Of a DNA stretch of 64,000 nucleotides, positions 18,085 through 25,856 are shown in pieces. The stretch lies in contig NZ_JACJUO010000002.1 in the NCBI RefSeq assembly GCF_014397025.1, positions 1,353,501 to 1,417,500 on the forward strand. Direction: 5' to 3'. A program made the position numbers and the translations under genes. Under the pieces are notes generated by a model. That model saw nothing but the letters and a program-made list of their open reading frames with translations. It did no database searches and was not told where the DNA came from. Position 1 is the stretch's first letter. Each line of letters opens with the position of its first letter. This DNA is from Ochrobactrum sp. Marseille-Q0166. GTDB taxonomy: Bacteria > Pseudomonadota > Alphaproteobacteria > Rhizobiales > Rhizobiaceae.

Positions 18085-19404
18085 TCAGCTGAAAAAGCGA
18101 TTTGAAGGGCGTGGGAGACCGAGATGTTCGCGCAGCGTGCTGCCCTCATAATCGGTGCGGAAAATACCACGACGCTGTAGCTCAGGTACCAATTTTTCCA
18201 CTACATCATCAAGGCCTTCGGGCAGGAAGGGGAATGCAACCGTAAAGCCGTCACTGGCGCCCTCCTCCAGCCACTTCTGCATTTCATCAGCAACGCTTTT
18301 GATGGTTCCGACGAAAGCAAGCCCCGAATAGCCGCCATAACGCTGGGCAAGCTGTCGGACAGTCAGCTTCTCCTCTTCGGCCAGTTTAAGCACCTGCGCC
18401 CTGCCCGACTTACTTGCATTGGTTTCGGGAATTTGAGGCAAATACTCATCTGGATCAAAGCCTGAAACATCATGCCCAAGAGCAATCGATAGCGATGCGA
18501 TACCGCTGTCATAGTGAACAAGACTATCGAGCTTTGCACGCTTCTGCTTGGCTTCCTCAATACTATCGCCAAGGACAATAAAGGCTGCGGGCAATATCTT
18601 GAGCGACGATGACGTTCGACCGGCGGCAGTCAACCGCGATTTCAAATCAGCATAAAGCTTCTTTGATTCAACAATGTCTCGTGGCGCGCAGAACACCACT
18701 TCCGCGGTTTCCGCCGCCAGCTGCCGCCCCGGTTCCGATTGGCCAGCCTGAACAATCACCGGCCATCCTTGTACAGGACGCGCGATGTTGAGTGGCCCAC
18801 GCACATTGAAATCATCGCCATGATGATCAAGAACATGCATTTTAGACGGATCAAAGAAGATGCCGCTTTCCTGATCCCGGATGAAAGCATCATCCGCAAA
18901 GCTGTCCCAAAGCCCCGTTACGACGTCATAAAACTCGCGCGCCCGCTTGTAGCGCTCGCCATGTTCGACATGCTCTTCCTTGCCGAAATTAAGTGCTGAA
19001 TCCGGATTGGATGTTGTCACGATATTCCACGCCGCACGCCCTTGGCTGATATGATCGAGCGAGGCAAAACGCCTGGCAATATGATAAGGCTCATCAAATG
19101 TGGTGGAAGCAGTCGCCACTAATCCGATCTTGTCAGTCACCGCAGCTAGAGCCGACAGCAGCGTGAATGGTTCAAACGACGTCACTGTATGACTGCGCTT
19201 GAGTGCCTCAACCGGCATATTGAGGACTGCGAGGTGATCCGCCATGAAGAATGCATCAAATTTCGCGGCTTCAAGTTTCTGAGCAAACGCCTTCAGATGC
19301 TTGAAATTGAAATTCGCATCAGCATAGGAACCCGGATATCGCCAAGCGCCAGTATGCAGGCTTACAGGACGCATAAACGCCGTAAGATGAAGAGACTTTT
19401 TCAA
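18085..19404 (-). CDS. NtaA/SnaA/DszA-family FMN-dependent monooxygenase (luciferase-like)
   Basis: The 439-residue protein shows HTGAWRYPGSYADANFN, FDAFFMADHLAVLN, ATASTTFDEPYHIARRFASLDHIS and GRAAWNIVTTSNPDSALNFG, the signature of the two-component flavin monooxygenases that use reduced FMN supplied by a separate reductase (nitrilotriacetate, dibenzothiophene sulfone, S-alkyl cysteine oxidation). The frame starts with TTG at 19404, with AGGA about 9 nt upstream; ATG 19374 is an alternative. It stands alone, with no reductase gene next to it. A homologue of the same family is at 29602-30945. Substrate unknown. Confidence 0.9.
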   Translation of the reverse strand: MKKSLHLTAFMRPVSLHTGAWRYPGSYADANFNFKHLKAFAQKLEAAKFDAFFMADHLAVLNMPVEALKRSHTVTSFEPFTLLSALAAVTDKIGLVATASTTFDEPYHIARRFASLDHISQGRAAWNIVTTSNPDSALNFGKEEHVEHGERYKRAREFYDVVTGLWDSFADDAFIRDQESGIFFDPSKMHVLDHHGDDFNVRGPLNIARPVQGWPVIVQAGQSEPGRQLAAETAEVVFCAPRDIVESKKLYADLKSRLTAAGRTSSSLKILPAAFIVLGDSIEEAKQKRAKLDSLVHYDSGIASLSIALGHDVSGFDPDEYLPQIPETNASKSGRAQVLKLAEEEKLTVRQLAQRYGGYSGLAFVGTIKSVADEMQKWLEEGASDGFTVAFPFLPEGLDDVVEKLVPELQRRGIFRTDYEGSTLREHLGLPRPSNRFFS

Positions 19405-19780
19405 TTGATTGTTCCTGAGGCTATTACGAAATTCGGAGAGCGCTTCTCGGTGAGCGGTATTGAGACCAGTGATTTTACGTCTACGTACCTATTGAGCTAA
19501 GAAATATGCTTGCTCAGTAATCATCATTCAAGGAATTTACACTTCATATTTTCGTATTTCATGGATTATCCTACCCGGCATCCATCGCACCACAATGTTA
19601 GACTTTATCCCAATATCCTGGGTTTGCTTTATTGGGTTTTATCGACAAACCGCGCATGACATATTTTCAAAGTGGAACCGGCCTTAGCGTTTTGACGTTG
19701 AAGATGTCGGTCCTATCAGCCAGAGGATAATCGGATTATCCTTTGAGCGCACAGGAAAACAAGCAAGGGAGGTCAGAAAG
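19405..19780. other. 376-bp intergenic region with operator-like palindrome
   Basis: This divergent promoter region lies between the monooxygenase (-) and the GNAT-like gene (+). It holds a perfect palindrome described separately (19724-19742) and an isolated copy of one arm, ATTATCCT, at 19565-19572. No coding sequence or RNA gene was recognised. Confidence 0.5.
19724..19742. promoter_or_regulatory. Perfect palindrome AGGATAAT-CGG-ATTATCCT
   Basis: Eight-base arms match exactly around a 3-nt centre. It lies 38 bp upstream of the ATG of the GNAT-like gene, a position suited to a repressor operator overlapping the promoter. One arm recurs at 19565-19572. Confidence 0.5.
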
Positions 19781-20236
19781 ATGAAAGCACGCACAGCGAA
19801 TGTTGGTGATCTGGAAAGCGTTTTTCACGACCTTTCAGAACGGATGGCGACGGAATATATCGCGGCTGGGAAAGACGTAAGGTCGGCTTACGATAATCTT
19901 ACCATGAACCTGCGCGAAGGACGTGCGCATGCACTGATTGAAGACGACAAGGTTGTGGCGATCATTGCCTGGCAAGAGGCGGATGATGGAACAGATACTC
20001 TATTCGCAGCGAAGGAAGATTTCTTCAATGCACGATCAGTCCGGTTCTGCCGGAAGCACATAAGGCAAATTCAAGCGCTTTCCGGCGACCGTCCCATACA
20101 TTCAAGAAGCTGGCTTGATCGACCTGATGTCGTTAAATGGTTTAGGATCATTGGCTATCGCGAGATTGGTGGCGAACAAGGTTCCAAACTTTTTGAACTC
20201 GGTGCGCGAGCTGGAAACAGCCTCTCCAGCCAGTAA
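19781..20236 (+). CDS. Hypothetical protein, probably GNAT-fold
   Basis: The 151-residue product is not recognised as a named family. The N-terminus (KARTANVGDLESVFHDLSERM) resembles the first strand and helix of GNAT acetyltransferases, the middle has a strand pair typical of that fold (AHALIEDDKVVAIIAWQEAD), and the C-terminus (DVVKWFRIIGYREIG...GSKLFEL) looks like the GNAT beta6-beta7 end. The acetyl-CoA pyrophosphate loop (Q/RxxGxG/A) is not visible, so catalytic activity is doubtful. An AGGGAGG ribosome-binding site precedes ATG 19781, supporting expression. It is convergent with the LysR gene. Confidence 0.6.
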   Translation: MKARTANVGDLESVFHDLSERMATEYIAAGKDVRSAYDNLTMNLREGRAHALIEDDKVVAIIAWQEADDGTDTLFAAKEDFFNARSVRFCRKHIRQIQALSGDRPIHSRSWLDRPDVVKWFRIIGYREIGGEQGSKLFELGARAGNSLSSQ

Positions 20237-20245
20237 AATTAAACG

Positions 20246-20270
20246 GCGCCGCGTTTATCGAGTGCGGCGC
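20246..20270. terminator. GC-rich hairpin between convergent genes
   Basis: Inverted repeat gcgccgc / gcggcgc with an 11-nt loop between the 3' ends of the GNAT-like and LysR genes. There is no long T-tract, so terminator strength is uncertain. Confidence 0.5.
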
Positions 20271-20273
20271 GAC

Positions 20274-21170
20274 CTACCGCAAGCCAGCGGTGACAGCATC
20301 AATCGTTGCTCTCACGCGTGATGGAAGAACACGCCCGCCCGGCCATATGATATGTATCGGTAATGAAGGTGTTCTAAAATCCGGCAAAACCTGAACCAAC
20401 GCGCCGGACAAGAGCTTGTCTTCGACCAGCCAGCGGGGTACCTGCACAAGCCCCAGGCCAGCAATACCCGCATCGACGATCATATCAAAAGCAGCAAAGC
20501 TATGGTTCGCGCGAATGTCGCATCGAACCTTTTCACCATAATCGTTTAAAACGACCCATGGTTCATTCCGCCCACGACGAAACTGCGTGACACAGAAATG
20601 CTCTTGAAGGTCACTCAGTTTCAGAGGCTTACCATAGGCCGATACGTAGGAGGAGGATGCGCAAATGATGACGTCCTGCTGCCCCACGCGTTTAGAGATC
20701 AGGTCCGTGCTATCGGGCAGATCACCAATCCGCACTGCAAGATCGTACCCCTCTTCGATGAGGTTCACGACGTTGTTTTCAAATGTTACTTCAAAATGCA
20801 GCTGCGAATGCACTTGTGCGAGTTGAAACAACAAAGGTGCAACGCATTTTCGGCCAAACAAATCCGGTAGATTAATCCGCACCCGTCCTGACGGAACATC
20901 TTTTCGGGAAGAAAGTGCAGTTTCTGCATTCGCAAGCTCTTCTAGCGCCCGACGGCAGCTTTCAAGATAAATGCGACCTTCATCGGTCAGGCTTAGACTG
21001 CGGGTTGTGCGATGAAATAACTGCACACCAAGACGCTCTTCCAGTCGCGCGACAGATTTACTGACCGCAGATTGCGACAGGCCCAATGTCGCTGACGCAG
21101 CCGCAAAGCTGCCCGATTGCTCGGCCTGCACAAATGCCCTGATACCGTTAAACCGTTCGTTTGAAATCAT
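20274..21170 (-). CDS. LysR family transcriptional regulator
   Basis: The 298-residue protein has an N-terminal LysR helix-turn-helix (FVQAEQSGSFAAASATLGLSQSAVSKSVARLEERLGVQLFHRTTR, residues about 13-57) and a substrate-binding domain (SGRVRINLPDLFGRKCVAPLL, GYDLAVRIGDLPDSTDL). It is closest in style to the group that controls divergent oxidoreductase genes. It is divergent from the SDR gene (107 bp between starts), its most likely target. The effector is unknown. Confidence 0.93.
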   Translation of the reverse strand: MISNERFNGIRAFVQAEQSGSFAAASATLGLSQSAVSKSVARLEERLGVQLFHRTTRSLSLTDEGRIYLESCRRALEELANAETALSSRKDVPSGRVRINLPDLFGRKCVAPLLFQLAQVHSQLHFEVTFENNVVNLIEEGYDLAVRIGDLPDSTDLISKRVGQQDVIICASSSYVSAYGKPLKLSDLQEHFCVTQFRRGRNEPWVVLNDYGEKVRCDIRANHSFAAFDMIVDAGIAGLGLVQVPRWLVEDKLLSGALVQVLPDFRTPSLPIHIIWPGGRVLPSRVRATIDAVTAGLR

Positions 21171-21277
21171 CAGCTGATAGTTTTTGTCGTTAGTGGATAT
21201 AAATAATGCCAGAAATGCGAAATTTTCTCCATGATAAATTATCTTTTACGATGTTTCAGCGCTGTGAAGGATGAGCA

Positions 21278-22000
21278 ATGTCAGAAGCCCTGCAAGATAA
21301 GACAATCGTCGTGATCGGTGGAAGTACGGGAATTGGATTTGCCGTCGCAATAAAAGCAATAGAAGCAGGCGCTAAGGTCGTTATCGGCGCGCGCGATCCT
21401 GCAAGGCTTCAAAAGGCTAAGGAAACTCTGGGAGAGAGATCAACTGCACTGGAAGTCGATACCTCCAACACCGGATCTCTCGCGACATTTTTTAGAGCAA
21501 TCGGTGCTTTAGATCATCTTTTCATTCCGGCTGCCACTTACACTGTGACTGGTCTCGACAGCGATGACACAGAGGCGATCGAAAGCCCTTTTCGTTCAAA
21601 GTTTTGGGGCCAATACTGGGCTGTGAAGCACGCTGTTCCGCATCTCGATAAGACTGGTTCGATCACACTGATGGCGGGAGCAGCCAGTGCGAGACCGATT
21701 AAGGGTGGCGCAGTTTATGCAGCATGTAACAGCGCAATCGAAGGGCTTGGTCGCGGGCTGGCGATTGATCTGGCACCCATCCGGGTGAACACGATTTCAC
21801 CCGGCACAATTGACGGCCATCTTTGGCAAAATCGTCCGCGGGAAATGCGCGACATGGCCTTTGAGCATTATCGTCAACATTCGCTTGTCGGGAGACCAGG
21901 CACTGAATCCGAGATTGCCGATACCGTACTTTACCTGATGAGAAACAGGTTTGTGACAGGGTCTAACCTTTATCCGGATGGTGGATACGCGCTTCGCTGA
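21278..22000 (+). CDS. Short-chain dehydrogenase/reductase (SDR) of the YxxxN variant
   Basis: The 240-residue protein has the dinucleotide-binding IGGSTGIGFA motif (13-22) and the IRVNTISPGTI stretch after the active site. Ser137 and Tyr147 of the catalytic set are present, but the Lys of YxxxK is replaced by Asn151 (YAACN), confirmed in the DNA (tat gca gca tgt aac). SDR subgroups with Asn here are known to me, but classical hydride-transfer chemistry may be altered. AAGGA precedes ATG 21278. It is divergent from the LysR gene and likely controlled by it. Confidence 0.9.
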   Translation: MSEALQDKTIVVIGGSTGIGFAVAIKAIEAGAKVVIGARDPARLQKAKETLGERSTALEVDTSNTGSLATFFRAIGALDHLFIPAATYTVTGLDSDDTEAIESPFRSKFWGQYWAVKHAVPHLDKTGSITLMAGAASARPIKGGAVYAACNSAIEGLGRGLAIDLAPIRVNTISPGTIDGHLWQNRPREMRDMAFEHYRQHSLVGRPGTESEIADTVLYLMRNRFVTGSNLYPDGGYALR

Positions 22001-22056
22001 CAACCGATATAACAACTGGCTGCATTATCTGAATTTTCTAATGCAGCCAATTGAAA

Positions 22057-22653
22057 TTAATAGGTTTCTCCGCGCAGATGGCTCGCTAGAAAGCCGAGAT
22101 TGTCTTGTCCCCAGTAGGTTTCAGTATCGTAGATGTAGGTCGGAAAACCAAAAACCCCTTTATCAACGGCATGTTCGCGATCCGATTTCCATTTGGCCTG
22201 AACATCGTGGTCGTTTTCACGACCCAACAGATACTGACCGTTGAAGCCGGCTTCGTCCGCGATGGCACTGCGGACCTCGGGCTTGCCAATATCCTTTGCC
22301 TCAGACCAGAATGCATATTGAAGTGCGCGTGTCAGCTGTAGCCAGTTTTGTCCTTCGAGATAGGCTGCGATTACACTGAAAGAAGCAGGCGTAGGGTCGC
22401 TTAAAGGCGGGCGATCATCAATGAAAAGCGGCTTGCCGCGAAATTTGGCCCATCGCTTGAGATCCTGCGTGCCATAAGCGCGACGGGCTTCCGGACGATT
22501 ACGCGAAAAGATGCCACCATTTTCCTCAATGACGGTTGCGAGGTAAGGCTTGATTTCGACCACATGCCGCTCTGCCAGTTCCTCAAGCGTATCGAGCCCG
22601 AGATACGACCATGGCGAGCCGATGGAAAAGAAATAATCGATCGATTTTGGCAC
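22057..22653 (-). CDS. 2-hydroxychromene-2-carboxylate isomerase family protein (DsbA/GST-kappa fold)
   Basis: The 198-residue protein begins with DYFFSIGSPWSYLG, where SPWS stands in place of the DsbA CPxC motif, and ends with a cis-proline loop (GVFGFPTYIYD) and YWGQDNLGFL, all hallmarks of the HCCA isomerase / kappa-class glutathione transferase group. These enzymes act on glutathione conjugates or aromatic catabolites; many homologues have no assigned substrate. It lies at the downstream end of the binding-protein cluster, separated from it by a mosaic repeat, so co-transcription is uncertain. Confidence 0.88.
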   Translation of the reverse strand: MPKSIDYFFSIGSPWSYLGLDTLEELAERHVVEIKPYLATVIEENGGIFSRNRPEARRAYGTQDLKRWAKFRGKPLFIDDRPPLSDPTPASFSVIAAYLEGQNWLQLTRALQYAFWSEAKDIGKPEVRSAIADEAGFNGQYLLGRENDHDVQAKWKSDREHAVDKGVFGFPTYIYDTETYWGQDNLGFLASHLRGETY

Positions 22654-22672
22654 GTTTTATCCTTTTATATGA

Positions 22673-22730
22673 GAGCACATCCCGAAAAGTGTGAAACGGT
22701 TGTTGACGAAAATGTGCGTAGAAACAGATG
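22673..22730. repeat. Rhizobiales-type intergenic mosaic repeat, copy 2
   Basis: Contains gagcacatcccgaaaagtgt and gtgaaacggtt followed by aatgtgcgtagaaacag, closely matching the copy at 6429-6512. The terminal arms read gcacat / atgtgc, so the change in one arm (gcgcat to gcacat) is compensated in the other, which argues that the RNA or DNA stem is conserved. Confidence 0.7.
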
Positions 22731-22778
22731 CCCGAGCGCCGAACTCTTACAAAAAAGGCGCTCTCACTGTGCAGGAAA

Positions 22779-23708
22779 CTATTTGAACTTCGGCAATCCG
22801 GGCGGGTTGGTCTCCGACTGTTTCAGTGCTTCTTCGTTGAGATGCCAGCGGTCAAGAATGCGGGCATAGTCTCCGTTCGCGATAAGGCTGTTCGTAGCGA
22901 TGGTAAGCGCATCGGCGAGTCCGCTGCCTTTGCGTGTTGTAATTGCCACGTCCGAGCGATCTGGCCAGCCCGCGCTCAGCGTGCCGACACGTTTGATATT
23001 TTTGTCGCGGGAGGCGATGAACACGAGTTGCGCGTGCGGCTGAACGATCACATCGGCCCTGCCTGATTGTAGGGCCAGAAGGCTAGCAGCTTCATCATCA
23101 TAATATTGCAGTTCCAGTGGCTTCAGCCCAGCCTTCTCATTTTCTTCACTCCACTTGACGAGAATGCGCTCCTGATTGGTACCGGCACCGACGATGATGC
23201 GGAGTCCTGCAGCATCCTTTGGTTCCTTGATGGAAGTAACACCACTGTCGGCCTTCACGAAAAAGCCATGCAGGCCTTGTCGATAGGTCGAGAAGTCGAA
23301 CTTTTCCTTCCGCTCCTCCGTTACCCCTACATTTGATATTACAGCATCATATTTGCCGGAGGCGAGACCCAGCGGCCAGTCGATCCATGCAACCGGAACG
23401 CTTTCCAGTTCAAGCCCAAGGCTTTCCGCAATCGCTGATGCATAGTCCGCATCCGCACCTACGACGGTCTTGGCATCCGTGGCATAGGCCGCCAGCGGCG
23501 GGCCACCTGGTGCAACGGCCACAGTCAGCTTACCCGGCGTGACAAATTTGAAATCAGCGGGAATGGCAGCAATTGCCTTGGCATCTTTCTGTACGTGAAT
23601 GCGACCAGCCTGTTCGGGCGACAAATCAAAATCGTCCGCCGACAATACTGGCAGAGATGAAGCGGCAATCACCGCCCATGTAGCGAACAACAGAGCACCT
23701 GCTCTCAT
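22779..23708 (-). CDS. Amino-acid ABC transporter substrate-binding protein 1 (SBP_bac_3)
   Basis: The 309-residue protein has a signal peptide (MRAGALLFATWAVIAASSLPVLSA) and a mature part starting DDFDLSPEQAGRI. It carries the family-3 core: GKLTVAV, WIDWPLGLASGKYDAVISNVGVTEERKEKFDFSTYR. GGAGAA precedes ATG 23708. It is the most divergent of three tandem paralogues (with 23780-24724 and 24800-25741), for example GLHGFFVKADSG where the other two have DELGFYVKSD/AD. It probably shares the single fused permease-ATPase and broadens the ligand range. Confidence 0.93.
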   Translation of the reverse strand: MRAGALLFATWAVIAASSLPVLSADDFDLSPEQAGRIHVQKDAKAIAAIPADFKFVTPGKLTVAVAPGGPPLAAYATDAKTVVGADADYASAIAESLGLELESVPVAWIDWPLGLASGKYDAVISNVGVTEERKEKFDFSTYRQGLHGFFVKADSGVTSIKEPKDAAGLRIIVGAGTNQERILVKWSEENEKAGLKPLELQYYDDEAASLLALQSGRADVIVQPHAQLVFIASRDKNIKRVGTLSAGWPDRSDVAITTRKGSGLADALTIATNSLIANGDYARILDRWHLNEEALKQSETNPPGLPKFK

Positions 23709-23779
23709 AAACTATTCTCCAATTACATAAATTGTTTGCGGGCTGGCAAATGCGTCCCCTCATGTGCCAGCCCAGCCCC

Positions 23780-24724
23780 TCATGAACCGCTTTTCGGCAG
23801 GCCCTGTGGATTTGTCTTGGCTTCGGTGATGGCTTCCGGTCCCAAGTTCCAGGTATTGAGAACCTTGGTATAGGCGCCACTTGCAATCAGATCGTTGAGA
23901 ACATTGGTCAGTGGAGCTGCAAGTCCACTACCCTTGCGCGTTGTGACCGCAATCTCGGCAGAGATCGGCCAGCCGCCACTGACCGTGCCAACCAGCTTGG
24001 TCTTGCCATTGATGCCTGCGGAATAGGCCTGTGTCGCGTTCACGCTGAACACAGCATCTGCACGTCCACTTTGAATGGCGAGGTCCTTGACCGCTTCATC
24101 ATCGAAATACTGCACCTCGATTGGCTTCAGACCTGCTGCAACATTCTGACGATCCCACTCAAGCAAAATCTTTTCCTGATTGGTGCCCGCATCGGTGATG
24201 ATCTTGAGGCCTTCAATATCCTTAGGCTGCTTCAACTCCTTTATCGCGCTGTCTGACTTGACGTAAAAGCCAAGTTCATCCTTGCGATAGGTGGAGAAAT
24301 CGAACTTTTCCTTCCGCTCTTCCGTCACGGTGACATTGGAAATCACCGCATCGAATTTGCCGGACGCAAGCCCGAGAGGCCAATCGGCCCACGCAACTGA
24401 AACCAGTTCCAGTTCACGGCCAAGGCTGTCGGCAATGATCTGTGCCAGATCGACATCGTAGCCGATGACGGTCTTGGAATCTGATGCATAGTCATGCAAA
24501 GGCAGATGCCCACTGGTACTGATGCCAATGGTCAGAACACCGTCTTTGACGAATTTAAAGTCCTTGACCTCATCGATACGCTTATCAAGTTTTTCAACGC
24601 GTAACCGATTTGGCTGCTCAGGGCTGAGATCAAATTTACCCTCACTCCACGCAGCATTGGTCATCAGCAAAGCCCCTGAAATCAGGCCCGCAGTAAAATA
24701 TCCCGCTTTTCTGATATAAGTCAT
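23780..24724 (-). CDS. Amino-acid ABC transporter substrate-binding protein 2 (SBP_bac_3)
   Basis: The 314-residue protein has a signal peptide (about 1-28, ending AAWSEG) and a mature start KFDLSPEQPNRLRVEK. The core AWADWPLGLASGKFDAVISNVTVTEERKEKF is almost the same as in the paralogue at 24800-25741, indicating recent duplication. AGGAGA lies 7 nt before ATG 24724. The B. subtilis TcyJ/TcyK pair is a precedent for two binding proteins serving one cystine-type importer. Confidence 0.93.
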   Translation of the reverse strand: MTYIRKAGYFTAGLISGALLMTNAAWSEGKFDLSPEQPNRLRVEKLDKRIDEVKDFKFVKDGVLTIGISTSGHLPLHDYASDSKTVIGYDVDLAQIIADSLGRELELVSVAWADWPLGLASGKFDAVISNVTVTEERKEKFDFSTYRKDELGFYVKSDSAIKELKQPKDIEGLKIITDAGTNQEKILLEWDRQNVAAGLKPIEVQYFDDEAVKDLAIQSGRADAVFSVNATQAYSAGINGKTKLVGTVSGGWPISAEIAVTTRKGSGLAAPLTNVLNDLIASGAYTKVLNTWNLGPEAITEAKTNPQGLPKSGS

Positions 24725-24799
24725 ATTCCCATCTCCTTGAGTGTAAAACTCTGTGTAATGACCTGATTTCTTTACGTTTGACTCGGTTTAGAGCGGATA

Positions 24800-25741
24800 T
24801 TACGACCCGCTTTTCGGCAATCCGGCAGGGTTGGTTTTGGCCTCATCAACAGCTTCTGAACTCAGGCTCCAGCGCTCCAGCACTTGGCCATATTTGCCAT
24901 TTTTGATAAGTTCATTGAGCGAGAGCGTCAGCGCATCGGCGAGACCACTGCCCTTGCGAGTGGTGATTGCCACCTCGGCGGTCTGCGGCCATCCGCCGCT
25001 TACAGTTCCGACAAGCTTGGTTTTGCCGTGCTGCGATGCGGCATAGGCCTGTACTGCATTGACGCTGAACACCGCATCTGCACGACCGGATTCAATCGCA
25101 AGGCTCTTAACTGCATCATCGTCGTAATACTGAATTTCTACAGGCTTCAGGCCCGCTTCGACGTTCTGCTTGTCCCATTGCACGAGGATGTTTTCTTGAT
25201 TGGTGCCTGGATCGGTGATGATTTTGAGGCCCGCAATGTCCTTTGGCTCTTTCAGCGACGTGATCGGACTGTCGGCTTTCACATAAAAGCCAAGCTCATC
25301 TTTGCGATAGGTCGAGAAGTCGAACTTCTCCTTGCGCTCTTCGGTTACGGTCACATTTGAAATAACCGCATCGAACTTGCCAGACTGAAGCGAAAGCGGC
25401 CAGTCAGCCCAAGCGATTGGCACCAGCACAAGCTCACGGCCCAATGTATCGGAAACCAGCTGAATGAGATCAGGATCGAAAGCCACAACAGTCTTGGCAT
25501 CGGTTGCATAAGTGCTAATTGGAGGCACCCAAGGATTAATGCCGACGACGAACTTGCCGTCCTGCACAAACTTGAAATCCTTGGGAACAGCATTGACGAC
25601 GGCGTCGCTCTTTTCTGTGCGCAGACGGTTTGGCTGCTCTGGACTCAAGTCGAGCTCTGCGGAAAAGGCTGGCGCGCTCAACAGCGTCGCTGCTGCCAAA
25701 AAGCTGCCCAGAATTGCGTTCTTGTATTTGCCTGACTTCAT
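24800..25741 (-). CDS. Amino-acid ABC transporter substrate-binding protein 3 (SBP_bac_3)
   Basis: About 313 residues from ATG 25741, which has AGGAG 7 nt upstream; the frame extends to 25777 without support. The signal peptide ends near PAFSAE, and the mature part begins LDLSPEQPNRLRTEK. Core motif AWADWPLSLQSGKFDAVISNVTVTEERKEKF. It is the first binding-protein gene after the fused permease-ATPase, separated from it by a stem-loop at 25789-25811. Confidence 0.93.
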   Translation of the reverse strand: MKSGKYKNAILGSFLAAATLLSAPAFSAELDLSPEQPNRLRTEKSDAVVNAVPKDFKFVQDGKFVVGINPWVPPISTYATDAKTVVAFDPDLIQLVSDTLGRELVLVPIAWADWPLSLQSGKFDAVISNVTVTEERKEKFDFSTYRKDELGFYVKADSPITSLKEPKDIAGLKIITDPGTNQENILVQWDKQNVEAGLKPVEIQYYDDDAVKSLAIESGRADAVFSVNAVQAYAASQHGKTKLVGTVSGGWPQTAEVAITTRKGSGLADALTLSLNELIKNGKYGQVLERWSLSSEAVDEAKTNPAGLPKSGS

Positions 25742-25788
25742 TGAATGACTCCTGAGAATAATCTTAATTTTGGACAAACAAACCCCGT

Positions 25789-25811
25789 CGATTGCCCCAT
25801 TAGGGCAATCG
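25789..25811. other. Stem-loop between permease-ATPase and binding-protein genes
   Basis: Perfect 9-bp inverted repeat cgattgccc / gggcaatcg with a 5-nt loop. As the binding-protein genes lie downstream on the minus strand, it may stabilise the 5' end of a processed binding-protein transcript or partly terminate the upstream one. Confidence 0.55.
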
Positions 25812-25856
25812 TAAATGTCGGGAGTTGCGGTTTGGATCTAAACGGGCGTTCTGGCG

